DNA of 64,000 nt from Streptomyces phaeolivaceus (lineage in GTDB: Bacteria > Actinomycetota > Actinomycetes > Streptomycetales > Streptomycetaceae), in NCBI RefSeq assembly GCF_009184865.1, contig NZ_CP045096.1, positions 1,426,001 through 1,490,000 on the forward strand. The letters are read 5' to 3'. The translations under genes and the position numbers were made by a program. How positions within the stretch are numbered: the first letter of the stretch is position 1; each line of letters begins with the position of its first letter. Positions 23,376 through 35,443 of the stretch are shown here, piece after piece. The notes under the pieces were generated by a model, which saw nothing but the letters and a program-made list of their open reading frames with translations, searched no databases and had not been told where the DNA came from.

Positions 23376-23938
23376 CGTGCGCCTTCCGTTTCCGTCTTGT
23401 TGATCATCTGGTTCAGGGTCTCGACCCACTCGTTGTGCTCGGCCGCGCGGTCGGACCGGAATCCGGAGTCGAGCAGCTTGCCGCCGTGCTCCCAGGTGAC
23501 GATCAGCAGCCCGCCCTCGGTGAGGACCTTGCCGGCGATGCCCTTGTCGAGCCGGGCCTCGCGCAGGGCGGCGACCGGGACGAAGAAGTCCGTCGCGCCG
23601 GGGCGTACGACGTCCAGGCCCGCGTCCGTCAGGGTCAGCTCGACCCGGCTGCGGGTGCCCAGGCCGTGCGCCACGATGCGGTCGAGCCAGTGCCCGGCGG
23701 TGGTGGAGCCGTGGTACCGGCCGCTCATGTCCAGTCTGGCTTCGCCGGGCTCGTCCGGCGCGGTGGGCAGCTCCGGGAGGTCGCCCTGGAGCGTGCCGCG
23801 CCACTTCCAGCCCTCGCGCATCAGCCAGTAGACGAGCGCGACGAAGAGGGCGAGTCCGACGACCCAGCCGATACGCGCGGCCCAGTCGGTGACCTCGGCC
23901 GATTCCTTCTCGGCCGCCAGCAGAATTACAGGTGTCAC
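23372..23938 (-). CDS. PH-like membrane protein embedded in the pyr operon
   Basis: 188 aa from GTG 23938. A short N-terminal segment is followed by one membrane helix ([16 protein letters not shown], about 24-39), then a cytoplasmic domain of alternating strands ([27 protein letters not shown]) resembling a bacterial PH-like fold. GTG overlaps the pyrC stop as GTGA, and the TGA overlaps carA as ATGA, so it is locked between pyrC and carA. The position is conserved in S. coelicolor (SCO1485, from memory). No enzymatic motif is seen. It might tether or sense the pyrimidine enzymes at the membrane; that is speculation. Confidence 0.8.
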   Translation of the reverse strand: MTPVILLAAEKESAEVTDWAARIGWVVGLALFVALVYWLMREGWKWRGTLQGDLPELPTAPDEPGEARLDMSGRYHGSTTAGHWLDRIVAHGLGTRSRVELTLTDAGLDVVRPGATDFFVPVAALREARLDKGIAGKVLTEGGLLIVTWEHGGKLLDSGFRSDRAAEHNEWVETLNQMINKTETEGAR

Positions 23939-25221
23939 GTGAGCTTCCCGTCGACGAGCGTGGCCTTGCCCCGCAGCCACGTGTGCGTGACACGGCCCGG
24001 CAGCTCGCGGCCCTCGTAGGGGGTGTTGCGGCTGCGCGAGGCGAAGCCCGCGGGATCCACCGACCCACGGTATGCCGTGTCGACGAGCGTGAGGTTGGCG
24101 GGCTCACCTGCCGAGACGGGACGTCCATGACCGGACGCCCGCCCGATCTTCGCGGGCTTGACGGACATGCGGTCCGCGACACCCGCCCAGTCGAGCAGAC
24201 CGGTGGCGACCATCGTCTCCTGGACCACCGACAGCGCGGTCTCCAGGCCGACCATGCCCATGGCCGCCGCGCCCCACTCGCAGTCCTTGTCCTCGTGCGG
24301 GTGCGGGGCGTGGTCGGTGGCGACGATGTCGATGGTGCCGTCGGCGAGCGCCTCGCGCAGGGCCAGTACGTCGCGCTCGGTGCGCAGCGGCGGGTTGACC
24401 TTGTAGACCGGGTTGTAGGAGCGCACCAGCTCGTCGGTGAGGAGGAGGTGGTGCGGGGTGACCTCGGCGGTGACGTCGATGCCGCGCGACTTGGCCCAGC
24501 GGACGATCTCGACGGACCCGGCGGTCGAGAGGTGGCAGATGTGGACGCGGGAGCCGACGTGCTCGGCGAGCAGGACATCGCGGGCGATGATCGATTCCTC
24601 GGCCACCGCCGGCCAGCCGCCGAGGCCCAGTTCGGCGGAGACGACGCCCTCGTTCATCTGGGCGCCCTCGGTCAGCCGGGGCTCCTGCGCGTGCTGGGCG
24701 ACGACCCCGCCGAAGGCCTTCACGTACTCCAGGGCCCGGCGCATCATCACCGCGTCGTCGACGCACTTGCCGTCGTCGGAGAAGACGGTGACGCCCGCCG
24801 CCGACTCGTGCATGGCGCCCAGTTCGGCGAGCTTCTTGCCCTCCAGGCCGACGGTGACGGCGCCGATGGGCTGGACGTCGCAGTAGCCGTGCTCCTGGCC
24901 GAGCCGGTAGACCTGCTCGACCACTCCGGCGGTGTCGGCGACGGGGAAGGTGTTGGCCATGGCGAAGACGGCCGTGAAGCCGCCGGAGGCCGCCGCACGC
25001 GTGCCGGTGAGCACGGTCTCGGAGTCCTCGCGGCCGGGCTCACGCAGATGGGTGTGCAGGTCGACCAGGCCCGGCAGCAGCACCTTGCCGTCGGCCTCGA
25101 CGACCACCGTGCCCTCGTCCGACAGACCGGTGCCCACCTCGGCGATGATCTCGCCGTCGATCAGGACGTCCTGCGGCTCGCCGCCCAGCACCTTCGCACC
25201 GCGGATCAGGATCTTGCTCAT
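23935..25221 (-). CDS. pyrC: Dihydroorotase
   Basis: 428 aa. Cyclises carbamoyl aspartate to dihydroorotate; amidohydrolase TIM barrel with a zinc centre. Seen: metal-binding [10 protein letters not shown] (about 58-67), [10 protein letters not shown], and [10 protein letters not shown] (about 305-314). This is the longer class I form typical of Gram-positives. ATG 25221 has GAGGAG ten bases upstream. It begins 4 nt after the pyrB stop and overlaps the PH-like gene by 4 nt. Confidence 0.96.
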   Translation of the reverse strand: MSKILIRGAKVLGGEPQDVLIDGEIIAEVGTGLSDEGTVVVEADGKVLLPGLVDLHTHLREPGREDSETVLTGTRAAASGGFTAVFAMANTFPVADTAGVVEQVYRLGQEHGYCDVQPIGAVTVGLEGKKLAELGAMHESAAGVTVFSDDGKCVDDAVMMRRALEYVKAFGGVVAQHAQEPRLTEGAQMNEGVVSAELGLGGWPAVAEESIIARDVLLAEHVGSRVHICHLSTAGSVEIVRWAKSRGIDVTAEVTPHHLLLTDELVRSYNPVYKVNPPLRTERDVLALREALADGTIDIVATDHAPHPHEDKDCEWGAAAMGMVGLETALSVVQETMVATGLLDWAGVADRMSVKPAKIGRASGHGRPVSAGEPANLTLVDTAYRGSVDPAGFASRSRNTPYEGRELPGRVTHTWLRGKATLVDGKLT

Positions 25222-25225
25222 GGAC

Positions 25226-26206
25226 TTACTTCTCCTCGGTGGTGCGGGTGTGGGTGACGGCGGGCTCGTTGCCGCCCAGCAGCAGGTACAGCACGGCCAT
25301 CCGGATGGAGACACCGTTGGCGACCTGCTCGACGACGGTGCAGCGGTCGGAGTCGGCGACCTCGGCGGTGATCTCCATGCCCCGGACCATCGGGCCGGGG
25401 TGCATCACGATGGCGTGCTCGGGCATCCGCGCCATCCGAAGCCCGTCGAGGCCGTACCGCCGTGAGTACTCGCGCTCGGTCGGGAAGAACGCGGCGTTCA
25501 TCCGCTCCCGCTGCACCCGCAGCATCATCACCGCGTCGGACTTGGCGAGCGTGCTGTCGAGGTCGTACGACACCTCGCAGGGCCAGGTATGGACGCCGAC
25601 CGGCACCAGGGTGGGCGGGGCGACGAGGGTGACCTGGGCGCCGAGGGTGTGCAGCAGGTCGACGTTGGAGCGGGCGACCCGGCTGTGCAGGACGTCGCCG
25701 ACGATCGTGATGCGCCTGCCGGACAGGTCCTGACCCAGTCCGGCGTCCCGGCCGACGAGGCGGCGGCGCATGGTGAAGGCGTCCAGCAGGGCCTGGGTGG
25801 GGTGCTGGTGGGTGCCGTCGCCCGCGTTGATCACGGCGGCGTCGATCCAGCCGGAGGTCGCCAGCCGGTACGGGGCCCCCGAGGCGCCGTGCCGGATGAC
25901 GACGGCGTCGACGCCCATGGCCTCCAGCGTCTGGGCGGTGTCCTTCAGGGACTCGCCCTTGGAGACGCTCGACCCCTTGGCGGTGAAGTTGATGACGTCC
26001 GCCGAGAGGCGCTTCTCGGCGGCCTCGAAGGAGATCCGGGTGCGGGTGGAGTCCTCGAAGAACAGGTTGACGATCGTGCGGCCGCGCAGGGTCGGCAGTT
26101 TCTTGATCGGCCGGTCCGCGACCCGGGCCATCTCCTCGGCGGTGTCGAGGATCAGGACGGCGTCGTCACGGGTGAGGTCGGCGGCCGAGATGAGATGACG
26201 CTGCAT
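25226..26206 (-). CDS. pyrB: Aspartate carbamoyltransferase catalytic chain
   Basis: 326 aa. Condenses carbamoyl phosphate with aspartate, the committed step. Carbamoyl-phosphate loop FFEDSTRTR (about 49-57), [10 protein letters not shown] and HPGPMVRG are present. No regulatory chain (pyrI) is in the window, as expected where PyrR does the regulating. ATG 26206; pyrR stops 90 nt upstream, a gap with the palindrome GCACGCGCGCGTGC at the pyrR stop. Confidence 0.96.
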   Translation of the reverse strand: MQRHLISAADLTRDDAVLILDTAEEMARVADRPIKKLPTLRGRTIVNLFFEDSTRTRISFEAAEKRLSADVINFTAKGSSVSKGESLKDTAQTLEAMGVDAVVIRHGASGAPYRLATSGWIDAAVINAGDGTHQHPTQALLDAFTMRRRLVGRDAGLGQDLSGRRITIVGDVLHSRVARSNVDLLHTLGAQVTLVAPPTLVPVGVHTWPCEVSYDLDSTLAKSDAVMMLRVQRERMNAAFFPTEREYSRRYGLDGLRMARMPEHAIVMHPGPMVRGMEITAEVADSDRCTVVEQVANGVSIRMAVLYLLLGGNEPAVTHTRTTEEK

Positions 26207-26295
26207 CTTTCAGGCTCCGTAAGGCAGTTCGGGAGATTACGGGCAGTCAGGGGCATCGCGGAGGAACGTACGGCGCGGGGCCGCACGCGCGCGTG

Positions 26296-26901
26296 CTACT
26301 GCTGGGCGGTCCGCTTCGCACCGAGCAGGACGGTGTCCCGACCGTCTTCCTCGGCGAGCTGGACCTTGACCGTCTCCCGCAGCGACGTGGGGAGGTTCTT
26401 GCCGACGTAGTCGGCGCGGATGGGCAGTTCGCGGTGGCCCCGGTCGACGAGGACCGCGAGCTGCACGGCGCGCGGGCGGCCGATGTCGTTCAGCGCGTCG
26501 AGCGCAGCGCGGATCGTCCGGCCGGAGAAGAGCACGTCGTCGACGAGGACGACGAGGCGGCCGTCGATGCCGTCACCGGGGATCTCGGTGCGGGCCAGCG
26601 CACGCGGCGGGTGCATGCGCAGGTCGTCGCGGTACATGGTGATGTCGAGCGAGCCGACCGGGATCTTGCGGTCGGTGATCTCCGCGAGCTTGGCGGCGAG
26701 CCGCTGGGCGAGGAAGACGCCCCGGGTCGGGATGCCGAGGAGCACCACGTCGTCGGCGCCCTTGGCGCGTTCGACGATCTCGTGGGCGATACGGGTCAGC
26801 ACGCGCGCGATGTCGGGGCCCTCGAGAACGGGCCTGGCATCGGACGGCGGCGGATCCTGGGGCAGGTCGTGCTGCGGGTTCTGCGGGTCTTGCGTGTCCA
26901 T
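26296..26901 (-). CDS. pyrR: PyrR pyrimidine-operon RNA-binding regulator / uracil phosphoribosyltransferase-like
   Basis: 201 aa. PRTase-fold protein with PRPP loop [15 protein letters not shown] (about 117-131). PyrR binds pyr mRNA in response to UMP or UTP and lowers expression. First gene of the pyr cluster. ATG 26901 is preceded by AAGGAGG (26918-26912), and just before that lies a hairpin with the PyrR-binding pattern (26921-26936). The first ~20 residues are a proline/glutamine-rich extension. Divergent from bldD, with 219 bp between their starts. Confidence 0.96.
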   Translation of the reverse strand: MDTQDPQNPQHDLPQDPPPSDARPVLEGPDIARVLTRIAHEIVERAKGADDVVLLGIPTRGVFLAQRLAAKLAEITDRKIPVGSLDITMYRDDLRMHPPRALARTEIPGDGIDGRLVVLVDDVLFSGRTIRAALDALNDIGRPRAVQLAVLVDRGHRELPIRADYVGKNLPTSLRETVKVQLAEEDGRDTVLLGAKRTAQQ

Positions 26902-26911
26902 ACGAAACGGA

Positions 26912-26936
26912 CCTCCTTCTCCGCCTCACGGGACGG
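26912..26936 (-). promoter_or_regulatory. PyrR RNA-binding hairpin overlapping the pyrR ribosome binding site region
   Basis: The minus-strand RNA reads CCGUCCCGUGAGGCGG (26936-26921). It folds as CCG-U-CC / GG-CGG with loop CGUGA and one bulged U, matching the known PyrR binding loop UCCnGnGAGG. The SD AAGGAGG follows three bases later. Established: mycobacterial PyrR represses by occluding this SD. The sequence points to the same translational mechanism here. Confidence 0.75.
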
Positions 26937-26966
26937 ACCTTAAAGGACGTCGGATTTGCGCCGTCA

Positions 26967-26972
26967 ACGTTA
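26967..26972 (-). promoter_or_regulatory. Candidate -10 of the pyr operon promoter
   Basis: Minus strand TAACGT fits TANNNT and would start a leader of about 58 nt that just contains the PyrR hairpin. No convincing -35 hexamer is seen 17-18 nt upstream. Confidence 0.35.
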
Positions 26973-27055
26973 GCAGGCCCCGACATCGCCCCTGATCACC
27001 CCCCTGGCCCAACGGAATGCGGTTACCACGGAAGAGTCGGTCCGGACCATTCGGC

Positions 27056-27100
27056 TTGACGGGGCAGAGTCACGCTGCGTAACCTCACAGTGAGTCACCA
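27056..27100 (+). promoter_or_regulatory. bldD promoter with overlapping BldD operator
   Basis: TTGACG (27056-27061), 18-nt spacer, TAACCT (27080-27085). The palindrome CTCACAGTGAG (27084-27094) overlaps a second one, GTGAGTCAC (27090-27098), covering the -10 and predicted start. BldD is known to repress its own gene and to bind GTGA/TCAC-type palindromes, so this is the likely autoregulatory site. Confidence 0.75.
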
Positions 27101-27120
27101 GCCTTCGTCCGGGGAGCTAT

Positions 27121-27621
27121 ATGTCCAGCGAATACGCCAAACAGCTCGGGGCCAAGCTCCGGGCCATCCGCACCCAGCAGGGCCTTTCCCTCCACGGTGT
27201 CGAGGAGAAGTCCCAGGGACGCTGGAAGGCGGTCGTGGTCGGTTCGTACGAGCGCGGCGACCGCGCCGTCACCGTGCAGCGCCTCGCGGAGCTGGCGGAC
27301 TTCTACGGGGTTCCCGTGCAGGAGCTGCTTCCCGGGACGACCCCCGGTGGCGCCGCGGAGCCGCCGCCGAAGCTCGTCCTGGACCTGGAGCGTCTGGCGC
27401 ACGTGCCGGCCGAGAAGGCGGGCCCGCTGCAGCGCTACGCGGCGACGATCCAGTCCCAGCGCGGCGACTACAACGGCAAGGTGCTCTCGATCCGCCAGGA
27501 CGACCTGCGCACACTCGCCGTCATCTACGACCAGTCGCCCTCGGTCCTCACCGAGCAGCTGATCAGCTGGGGCGTCCTGGACGCGGACGCGCGTCGCGCG
27601 GTCTCCCACGACGACAGCTGA
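27121..27621 (+). CDS. bldD: Developmental master regulator BldD
   Basis: 166 aa. An N-terminal Xre-type HTH (about 5-68; LGAKLRAIRTQQGLSLHGVE) binds DNA and a C-terminal domain binds c-di-GMP. The c-di-GMP signature RxD-X8-RxxD is present as R114-G-D116 and R125-Q-D-D128, the S. coelicolor numbering. BldD with tetrameric c-di-GMP represses sporulation genes during vegetative growth. ATG 27121 has GGGGAG five bases upstream. Its promoter carries a likely BldD operator, and a perfect hairpin with U-run ends the gene. Monocistronic; divergent from pyrR. Confidence 0.98.
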   Translation: MSSEYAKQLGAKLRAIRTQQGLSLHGVEEKSQGRWKAVVVGSYERGDRAVTVQRLAELADFYGVPVQELLPGTTPGGAAEPPPKLVLDLERLAHVPAEKAGPLQRYAATIQSQRGDYNGKVLSIRQDDLRTLAVIYDQSPSVLTEQLISWGVLDADARRAVSHDDS

Positions 27622-27651
27622 CACTCCGGGCAGCACCCAGCAGAAACGTAC

Positions 27652-27699
27652 CGCCGGGGTGGCCCGAACCATTCGGTTCGGGCCACCCCGGCGATTTTT
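27652..27699 (+). terminator. bldD intrinsic terminator
   Basis: CGCCGGGGTGGCCCGAACC and its perfect complement, 19-bp arms, loop ATTC, followed by ATTTTTG. One of the few hairpins here with a true U-run. Starts 31 nt after the bldD stop. Confidence 0.95.
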
Positions 27700-27753
27700 G
27701 CTCTTGAGGGGGCTCCCCCTGTCGGGCCTACGCGTCGGGTCTCCGCGTCATCC

Positions 27754-28188
27754 CTACGCGTCATCCCTGCGCAGCGAAGGCTTCAGGTCCTTCAGGCGCC
27801 CCAGCAGACCGTTCACGAACGACGGCGAGTCGTCCGTGGAGAACTCCTTCGCCAGCTGCACCATCTCGTCCAGCACCACCGCGTCCGGAGTCGCGTCGAC
27901 CCAGATCAGCTCGTACGCCCCGAGGCGCAGGATGTTGCGGTCCACGACCGGCATCCGGTCGAGCGTCCAGCCCACCGAGTACTGCGCGATCAGCTCGTCG
28001 ATCCGCTTCGTGTACTGCGCATAGCCCTCGACGAGCTCCATCGTGTACTCGCTGACCGGCGGCTGCCGGTTGTCGTTGTGGGCATGCCGGATCCAGTCCG
28101 CGAGGACGGTCAGGACGTCGACCCCGCGCTGGTCGCCCTCGAAGAGGATCTGGAAGGCGCGCTTACGGGCCGTGTTACGGGCAGCCAC
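27754..28188 (-). CDS. nusB: Transcription antitermination factor NusB
   Basis: 144 aa. All-helical RNA-binding protein that with NusE (S10) binds boxA RNA during rRNA transcription. Seen: ARNTARKRAFQILFEGD at the N-terminus and VDRNILRLGAYELIW in the core. GTG 28188 starts two bases after the efp stop, so the two are co-transcribed. The last codons contain a direct repeat, GGATGACGCG twice with the TAG stop between the copies. Confidence 0.95.
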   Translation of the reverse strand: MAARNTARKRAFQILFEGDQRGVDVLTVLADWIRHAHNDNRQPPVSEYTMELVEGYAQYTKRIDELIAQYSVGWTLDRMPVVDRNILRLGAYELIWVDATPDAVVLDEMVQLAKEFSTDDSPSFVNGLLGRLKDLKPSLRRDDA

Positions 28189-28190
28189 GG

Positions 28191-28757
28191 TTAGCTGTTC
28201 ACCCGGCCGAGGTAGTCGCTGGTACGGGTGTCGACCTTGATCTTCTCGCCGGTGGTGATGAAGAGCGGCACCTGGATCTGGTGACCGGTCTCCAGGGTGG
28301 CGGGCTTGGTGCCACCGGTGGAGCGGTCGCCCTGGACGCCCGGCTCGGTCTCCTGGATCACGAGCTCGACGGCGGCCGGCAGCTCCACGAAGAGCACCTC
28401 GCCCTCGTGCTGCGCGACGGTGGCGGTGAAGCCCTCGATCAGGAAGTTGGCGGCGTCGCCGACGGCCTTGCGGTCGACCATCAGCTGGTCGTAGGTCTCC
28501 ATGTCCATGAAGACGAAGTACTCGCCGTCCATGTAGGAGAACTGCATGTCGCGCTTGTCGACAGTGGCCGTCTCGACCTTGACGCCGGCGTTGAACGTCT
28601 TGTCGACGACCTTGCCGGAGAGCACGTTCTTGAGCTTGGTGCGCACGAAGGCCGGGCCCTTGCCGGGCTTGACGTGCTGGAACTCGACGACGGACCAGAG
28701 CTGGCCCCCGTCGAGCTTGAGCACCAGGCCGTTCTTGAGGTCGTTCGTGGAAGCCAC
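28191..28757 (-). CDS. efp: Elongation factor P
   Basis: 188 aa, three beta-barrel domains. EF-P rescues ribosomes stalled at polyproline. The loop tip is PGKGP (residues 31-35, lysine 33). This is the actinobacterial type thought to work without lysine modification, and no modification gene (epmA, epmB or a rhamnosylation gene) is nearby. GTG 28757 with AGGAGA 11 bases upstream. Upstream is the M24 peptidase gene, a common bacterial neighbour; downstream is nusB. Confidence 0.97.
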   Translation of the reverse strand: MASTNDLKNGLVLKLDGGQLWSVVEFQHVKPGKGPAFVRTKLKNVLSGKVVDKTFNAGVKVETATVDKRDMQFSYMDGEYFVFMDMETYDQLMVDRKAVGDAANFLIEGFTATVAQHEGEVLFVELPAAVELVIQETEPGVQGDRSTGGTKPATLETGHQIQVPLFITTGEKIKVDTRTSDYLGRVNS

Positions 28758-28816
28758 GGTTGCGGAATCTCCTGGACTGACGTGGACGACCCCGGGCCAC
28801 GCGCCCAGCCGATGAG

Positions 28817-29923
28817 CTAGAGCGCGAGCAGCTCCTTGGTCGTGATGGTGAGTAGCTCGGGTCCGCCGTCCGCCTCGGGGCGTACGACGAGCGTGTCATC
28901 GATCCGGACGCCGCCCCGGCCCGGGAGGTGGACCCCCGGTTCGACGGTGACCGGCACGCAAGCGTCCAGTTTACCCATGGCCGCGGGGGCCAACTGCGGG
29001 TCCTCGTCGATTTCGAGTCCGACCCCGTGCCCCATCAGTACCGGGAGGCCCTCTCCGTACCCCGAGGAGTCCAGGACCTGGCGGGCCGCACGGTCCACGG
29101 CGCGGTAGGCCGCACCGGGCGCCAGCGCCTCCCGTCCGGCCCGCTGGGCTGCGAAGACCAGGTCGTACAGCTCGATCTGCCAGTCGGCGGGCGAGGTCCC
29201 GATCACGAACGTACGGCCGATCTCACAGCGATAGCCGCGGTAGGTCGCGCCGAGGCAGACGGACAGGAAGTCGCCCTCCTCCACACGGCGGTCGGTGGGG
29301 ATGTGACCGGGGCGACCGGAGTTCGGGCCGGCGGCGACGGAGGTGGTGAAGGCGGGGCCGTCGGCGCCGTGGTCGACGAGGCGGCGCTCCAGTTCCAGGG
29401 CGAGGTGCCGCTCGGTGCGGCCGACGAGGATCGATTCGAGGAGTTCACCCAGTGCCTGGTCGGCGATCTCCGCGCCGATCCGCAGACAGGAGATCTCCTC
29501 CTCGTCCTTGATCACTCGCAGCTGCTCGACCGCGCCGCCGAGGTCGGCCAGCCGCAGCCGGGGCGCGACCGAGCGGATCGCCCGGTGCCGGCCGACCGTG
29601 AGGTGGTGTTCCTCCACGGCGAGCGACTCGGCCCCCAGGGCCGTGGCGAGGTCGGCGGCGGCGACCGCCGGGTCACCGCCGGGACTCGGCAGCACATGGA
29701 CGCGTACGGCCTCGTCGGGGCGGCCCTCGCCGATCTCACCGCTGGGCGGGGCACCGCAGACGAGGATGTCCTCGCCCCGGCCCAGCAGCAGGACGGCACC
29801 CTTGGGCGCCGCGCCCGCCAGGTAGCGGACGTTGGCGGGGCGGGTCACGAGTGCGGTGGCGCTGCCGCTGGAGTGGCAGCGATCCCTCAGCCGGGCTCGG
29901 CGTGCCGCGTAGACCTCAGACAT
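28817..29923 (-). CDS. M24-family (Xaa-Pro peptidase-like) protein with altered metal ligands
   Basis: 368 aa. A creatinase-type N-domain (1 to about 140) precedes a pita-bread domain. Aligned by eye to prolidases, the first metal-ligand Asp of V(I)DLG is Cys here ([13 protein letters not shown]). The second, normally SD, is [14 protein letters not shown] keeps the ligand His but lacks the second His. VEPG is kept, and RIED has become RIDD. So catalysis on Xaa-Pro substrates may be changed or lost. ATG 29923 opens [15 protein letters not shown]. Upstream of efp, where aminopeptidase P genes often sit. Confidence 0.85.
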   Translation of the reverse strand: MSEVYAARRARLRDRCHSSGSATALVTRPANVRYLAGAAPKGAVLLLGRGEDILVCGAPPSGEIGEGRPDEAVRVHVLPSPGGDPAVAAADLATALGAESLAVEEHHLTVGRHRAIRSVAPRLRLADLGGAVEQLRVIKDEEEISCLRIGAEIADQALGELLESILVGRTERHLALELERRLVDHGADGPAFTTSVAAGPNSGRPGHIPTDRRVEEGDFLSVCLGATYRGYRCEIGRTFVIGTSPADWQIELYDLVFAAQRAGREALAPGAAYRAVDRAARQVLDSSGYGEGLPVLMGHGVGLEIDEDPQLAPAAMGKLDACVPVTVEPGVHLPGRGGVRIDDTLVVRPEADGGPELLTITTKELLAL

Positions 29924-30042
29924 GTGCCGAGCGTATGAGCTCCGCTGGTGGGGCGCCGGTCGAGCGGGGCCGAGTGGGGGCTCTGGGCGGTTACAGGGGT
30001 GCGGCCAGGGGTTGTGTGCCGTCCGCGAGCCGGTGGGGCTTC

Positions 30043-30061
30043 TCGCGCAGTTCCCCGCGCC
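30043..30061 (+). repeat. Dispersed intergenic repeat, copy 2
   Basis: Exact core TCGCGCAGTTCCCCGCGCC, preceded by CCGGTGGGG (30030-30038). Its 3' half is one arm of the hairpin at 30054-30076, so the repeat supplies the terminator for the P-loop gene. Confidence 0.9.
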
Positions 30062-30076
30062 TCTTCGGGGCGCGGG
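30054..30076 (-). terminator. Terminator of the P-loop gene, built from the repeat
   Basis: CCCGCGCC and GGCGCGGG, perfect 8-bp arms with a 7-nt loop, 17 nt past the stop at 30093. Confidence 0.7.
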
Positions 30077-30092
30077 CTTCAGTGCGGGGTGG

Positions 30093-31061
30093 TCACCACT
30101 TCGGGGGGCTGGCGATCGACCTTGCCAGGACCTCGTCCAGGACCCTCGCCGTGGCCGGGACATCCAGCTGGGAGTTGTCGATGATCGGCAGTCCCGAGCC
30201 GTACCAGCCCGCCATCCGGCCGTGGATGCGGGCCACCTCTTCGTCGGTGAGACGGCGATTGCCCGAGCGCTCGGCGTTGCGTTCGAGGACAATCTCCAGG
30301 CCCGGCAGAAGGACGACGGGCAGCAGGCCGGGCCCGACGTGCCGCTTCCAGCCACCGAGGCCGACGACCGGGCGGTCGGGGAACACGGCGTCGTCGAGGA
30401 TGCAGGAGATGCCGTTGGCCAGGAAGTTCCGGGCGGAGAAGCCGCAGGTGCGGCGGGCGAGACGATACTGCGCCTCGGAGTTGTCGTTCCAGCCGGACTG
30501 CGGGTCCGCGAAGCCGGAACGCACCCACTCGCGTACGTCGTCCAGGCTGATGTGCGCGGTGGGCACCCGGCGGTGGTCCGCCCAGTACTTGGCGACGCTG
30601 GTCTTGCCCGCTCCGGCGGGCCCGATGAGCAGGACCGCGAGCGTGGTGGTCGTGACGTCCGGCGCGCCCGTGGCGGGCGGCGGCATGGTGACCGGGCCGC
30701 CCGGCGGCAGTTGCACGTGTCCGGTGGTGTCGCGCGGGATCCCGGGCTGCTGCGGGGCCGAGGTGTGCGGATGACCGGGGCTGCCGGCGAAGCCGGGCGC
30801 GGGCGGCGGCGCCGGGACGGGTGGGCCGGCCGGTGAGGGCGGGGCCATGGGCGCGGGCGGGGGCGGCGGCACGGGGCCGGGGTGCGTGCCCGGGGGCGGC
30901 GGGTGGCCGGCGCCCGGGTTCCCCGGAGGGTTCGGGCCGGGCGCTCCCGGGTGCGGAGGGGCCGGGTGTCCCTGCTGGTTCACGGGCGGCGACCAAGGGG
31001 CCGCCGGGTCCTGCCCCGGCCGATGGGGCGGCGGCAGCGGAGCTCCCACTGCGTGCTGCAT
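30093..31061 (-). CDS. P-loop ATP-binding protein with long proline-rich N-terminus
   Basis: 322 aa. The first ~130 residues are proline, glycine and alanine rich and probably disordered. A kinase-like domain follows with Walker A GPAGAGKTS (about 146-154), then SLDDVREWVRSG. The later segment VLERNAERSGNRRLTDEEVARIH resembles small nucleoside- or RNA-kinase-like AAA proteins. Substrate unknown. ATG 31061. It lies between aroB and the M24 peptidase on the same strand, a position also found in S. coelicolor (SCO1493, from memory). Confidence 0.8.
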   Translation of the reverse strand: MQHAVGAPLPPPHRPGQDPAAPWSPPVNQQGHPAPPHPGAPGPNPPGNPGAGHPPPPGTHPGPVPPPPPAPMAPPSPAGPPVPAPPPAPGFAGSPGHPHTSAPQQPGIPRDTTGHVQLPPGGPVTMPPPATGAPDVTTTTLAVLLIGPAGAGKTSVAKYWADHRRVPTAHISLDDVREWVRSGFADPQSGWNDNSEAQYRLARRTCGFSARNFLANGISCILDDAVFPDRPVVGLGGWKRHVGPGLLPVVLLPGLEIVLERNAERSGNRRLTDEEVARIHGRMAGWYGSGLPIIDNSQLDVPATARVLDEVLARSIASPPKW

Positions 31062-31142
31062 CCGGTGCCACTCCGTCTCGTACAGTCACATCGACACTGG
31101 CGGGCGGGGCCTTTCGACCCCGCCCTTACCGAACGGTACCGT

Positions 31143-31172
31143 CCCCGGCCACCGTTTGGTGAACGGCCGGGG
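31143..31172 (-). terminator. Weak hairpin after aroB
   Basis: CCCCGGCC and GGCCGGGG, 8-bp arms with a 14-nt loop, about 67 nt past the aroB stop. Possible terminator. Confidence 0.4.
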
Positions 31173-31238
31173 GCAGCCCGAAGTGCCCAAGTGGCCATGG
31201 ACACAAGGCGAATCAGGCAAGTGGTGCCCGAGCGGGCG

Positions 31239-33748
<2,510 letters not shown>

Positions 33749-34219
33749 CTTCCTCGGGCGTACGGCCGTCGGTGGCGACGACGGCCGTGGCGACCTCCTC
33801 GTACAGGTTCCGCCGGGCCTCCATCAACTCCCGCCATTGTTTACGGGGGTTGACGGCCAGCAGGGGGCGGGCGGCGTTGAGGCCGGTGCGCTTGACGGCC
33901 TCCTCGACGTCCATCGAGAGGTAGACGACCTGGTGCCCGGCGAGCAGGGAGCGCGTGTCGGCGTCGAGGATGGCGCCGCCGCCGAGGGCGAGGACGCCGT
34001 CGTGGGCGGCGAGTGCCGTGTGCACGGCCTGCTTCTCGATGGCGCGGAAGGCGGGCTCGCCCTCGTCGACGAAGATCTCGGCGATCGCGCGGCCCTGCTC
34101 GGCCACGATGTCGTCGTCGGTGTCGCGGTAGGAGACACCGAGCCGCTCGGCGAGGAGCTGTCCGACGGTTGACTTGCCGACGCCCATGGGGCCGACGAGG
34201 ACGACCAGAGGCACCGGGC

Positions 34220-35404
34220 TCACCGGATCGCGAGGTGGTCGAGGTAGGAGCGGACGTTGCGGGCGGTCTCGACGACGTTGTCGCCGCCGAACTTCTCCGC
34301 CACCGCGTCGGCCAGCACGAGGGCGACCATGGCCTCGGCCACGATCCCGGCCGCCGGCACGGCGGAGACGTCGGAGCGCTGGTGGTGGGCCTGCGTGGCC
34401 TCGCCCGTGGTCACGTCCACGGTCTGCAGGGCGCGCGGCACGGTCGCGATCGGCTTCATGGCCGCCCGCACCCGCAGCAGCTCGCCCGTGGTCAGACCGC
34501 CCTCGGTACCACCGGAACGGCCGGACACCCGCCGGATGCCCTCGGGGGTGTTCACGATCTCGTCGTGGGCCTTGGAGCCCGGGACGCGCGCGAGTTCGAA
34601 GCCGTCACCGATCTCGACGCCCTTGATCGCCTGGATGCCCATCAGGGCCCCGGCGAGCCGGGCGTCCAGCTTGCGGTCCCAGTGCACGTGCGAGCCGAGG
34701 CCCACGGGCACGCCGTACGCCAGGATCTCGACGACACCGCCGAGCGTGTCACCGTCCTTGTGCGCCTGGTCGATCTCCGCGACCATCGCCTTCGACGCGT
34801 CGGCGTCCAGGCAGCGCACCGGGTCCGCGTCCAGCTTCTCCACATCGGCCGGCGTCGGGTACACACCCTGCGGGGCCTTGGCCGCCGCCAGCTCGACGAC
34901 GTGGCTGACGATCTCGATCCCGGCCGTCTCCTTCAGGTACGACCGGGCCACGGCACCCAGGGCGACCCGGGCGGCGGTCTCCCGGGCGGAAGCCCGCTCC
35001 AGGACCGGCCGGGCCTCGTCGAAGCCGTACTTCTGCATCCCGGCGAGGTCGGCGTGACCGGGCCGGGGGCGGGTCAGCGGCGCGTTGCGGGCCAGCCCGG
35101 CGAGGATCTCCGGATCCACCGGATCCGCCGCCATCACCTGCTCCCACTTCGGCCACTCGGTGTTCCCCACCATGATCGCCACTGGCGAACCCATGGTCAG
35201 ACCGTGCCGCACGCCACCCAGGAACGTGACCTCGTCACGCTCGAACTTCATCCGCGCACCGCGTCCGTACCCCAGGCGCCGCCGGGCCAGGTGGTCCCCC
35301 ACCATCTCCGTCGTGATCGGCACGCCGGCGGGAAGACCCTCCAACGTCGCGACAAGTGCGGGACCGTGGGACTCCCCCGCGGTCAACCAACGCAACCTGC
35401 TCAA
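34220..35404 (-). CDS. aroC: Chorismate synthase
   Basis: 394 aa. Converts EPSP to chorismate using reduced FMN. Seen: AGESHGPAL (9-17), [24 protein letters not shown] and a late [11 protein letters not shown]. The start is TTG 35404, supported by GGAGGAG five bases upstream and by [14 protein letters not shown] matching the family. Overlaps aroK by 4 nt. A 221-bp gap separates it from aroE and contains a tiny possible upstream reading frame at 35444-35506. Confidence 0.96.
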   Translation of the reverse strand: MSRLRWLTAGESHGPALVATLEGLPAGVPITTEMVGDHLARRRLGYGRGARMKFERDEVTFLGGVRHGLTMGSPVAIMVGNTEWPKWEQVMAADPVDPEILAGLARNAPLTRPRPGHADLAGMQKYGFDEARPVLERASARETAARVALGAVARSYLKETAGIEIVSHVVELAAAKAPQGVYPTPADVEKLDADPVRCLDADASKAMVAEIDQAHKDGDTLGGVVEILAYGVPVGLGSHVHWDRKLDARLAGALMGIQAIKGVEIGDGFELARVPGSKAHDEIVNTPEGIRRVSGRSGGTEGGLTTGELLRVRAAMKPIATVPRALQTVDVTTGEATQAHHQRSDVSAVPAAGIVAEAMVALVLADAVAEKFGGDNVVETARNVRSYLDHLAIR

Positions 35405-35443
35405 CGGTGCTCCTCCATGCTCGCGCCCTGTACTGCGTGCTGC

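Noticed and set aside
27721-27760. Repeated CGCGTCATCCCT at the nusB end as a mobile-element scar
   Set aside because: Only two copies 15 bp apart inside the last codons; simple local duplication is enough.
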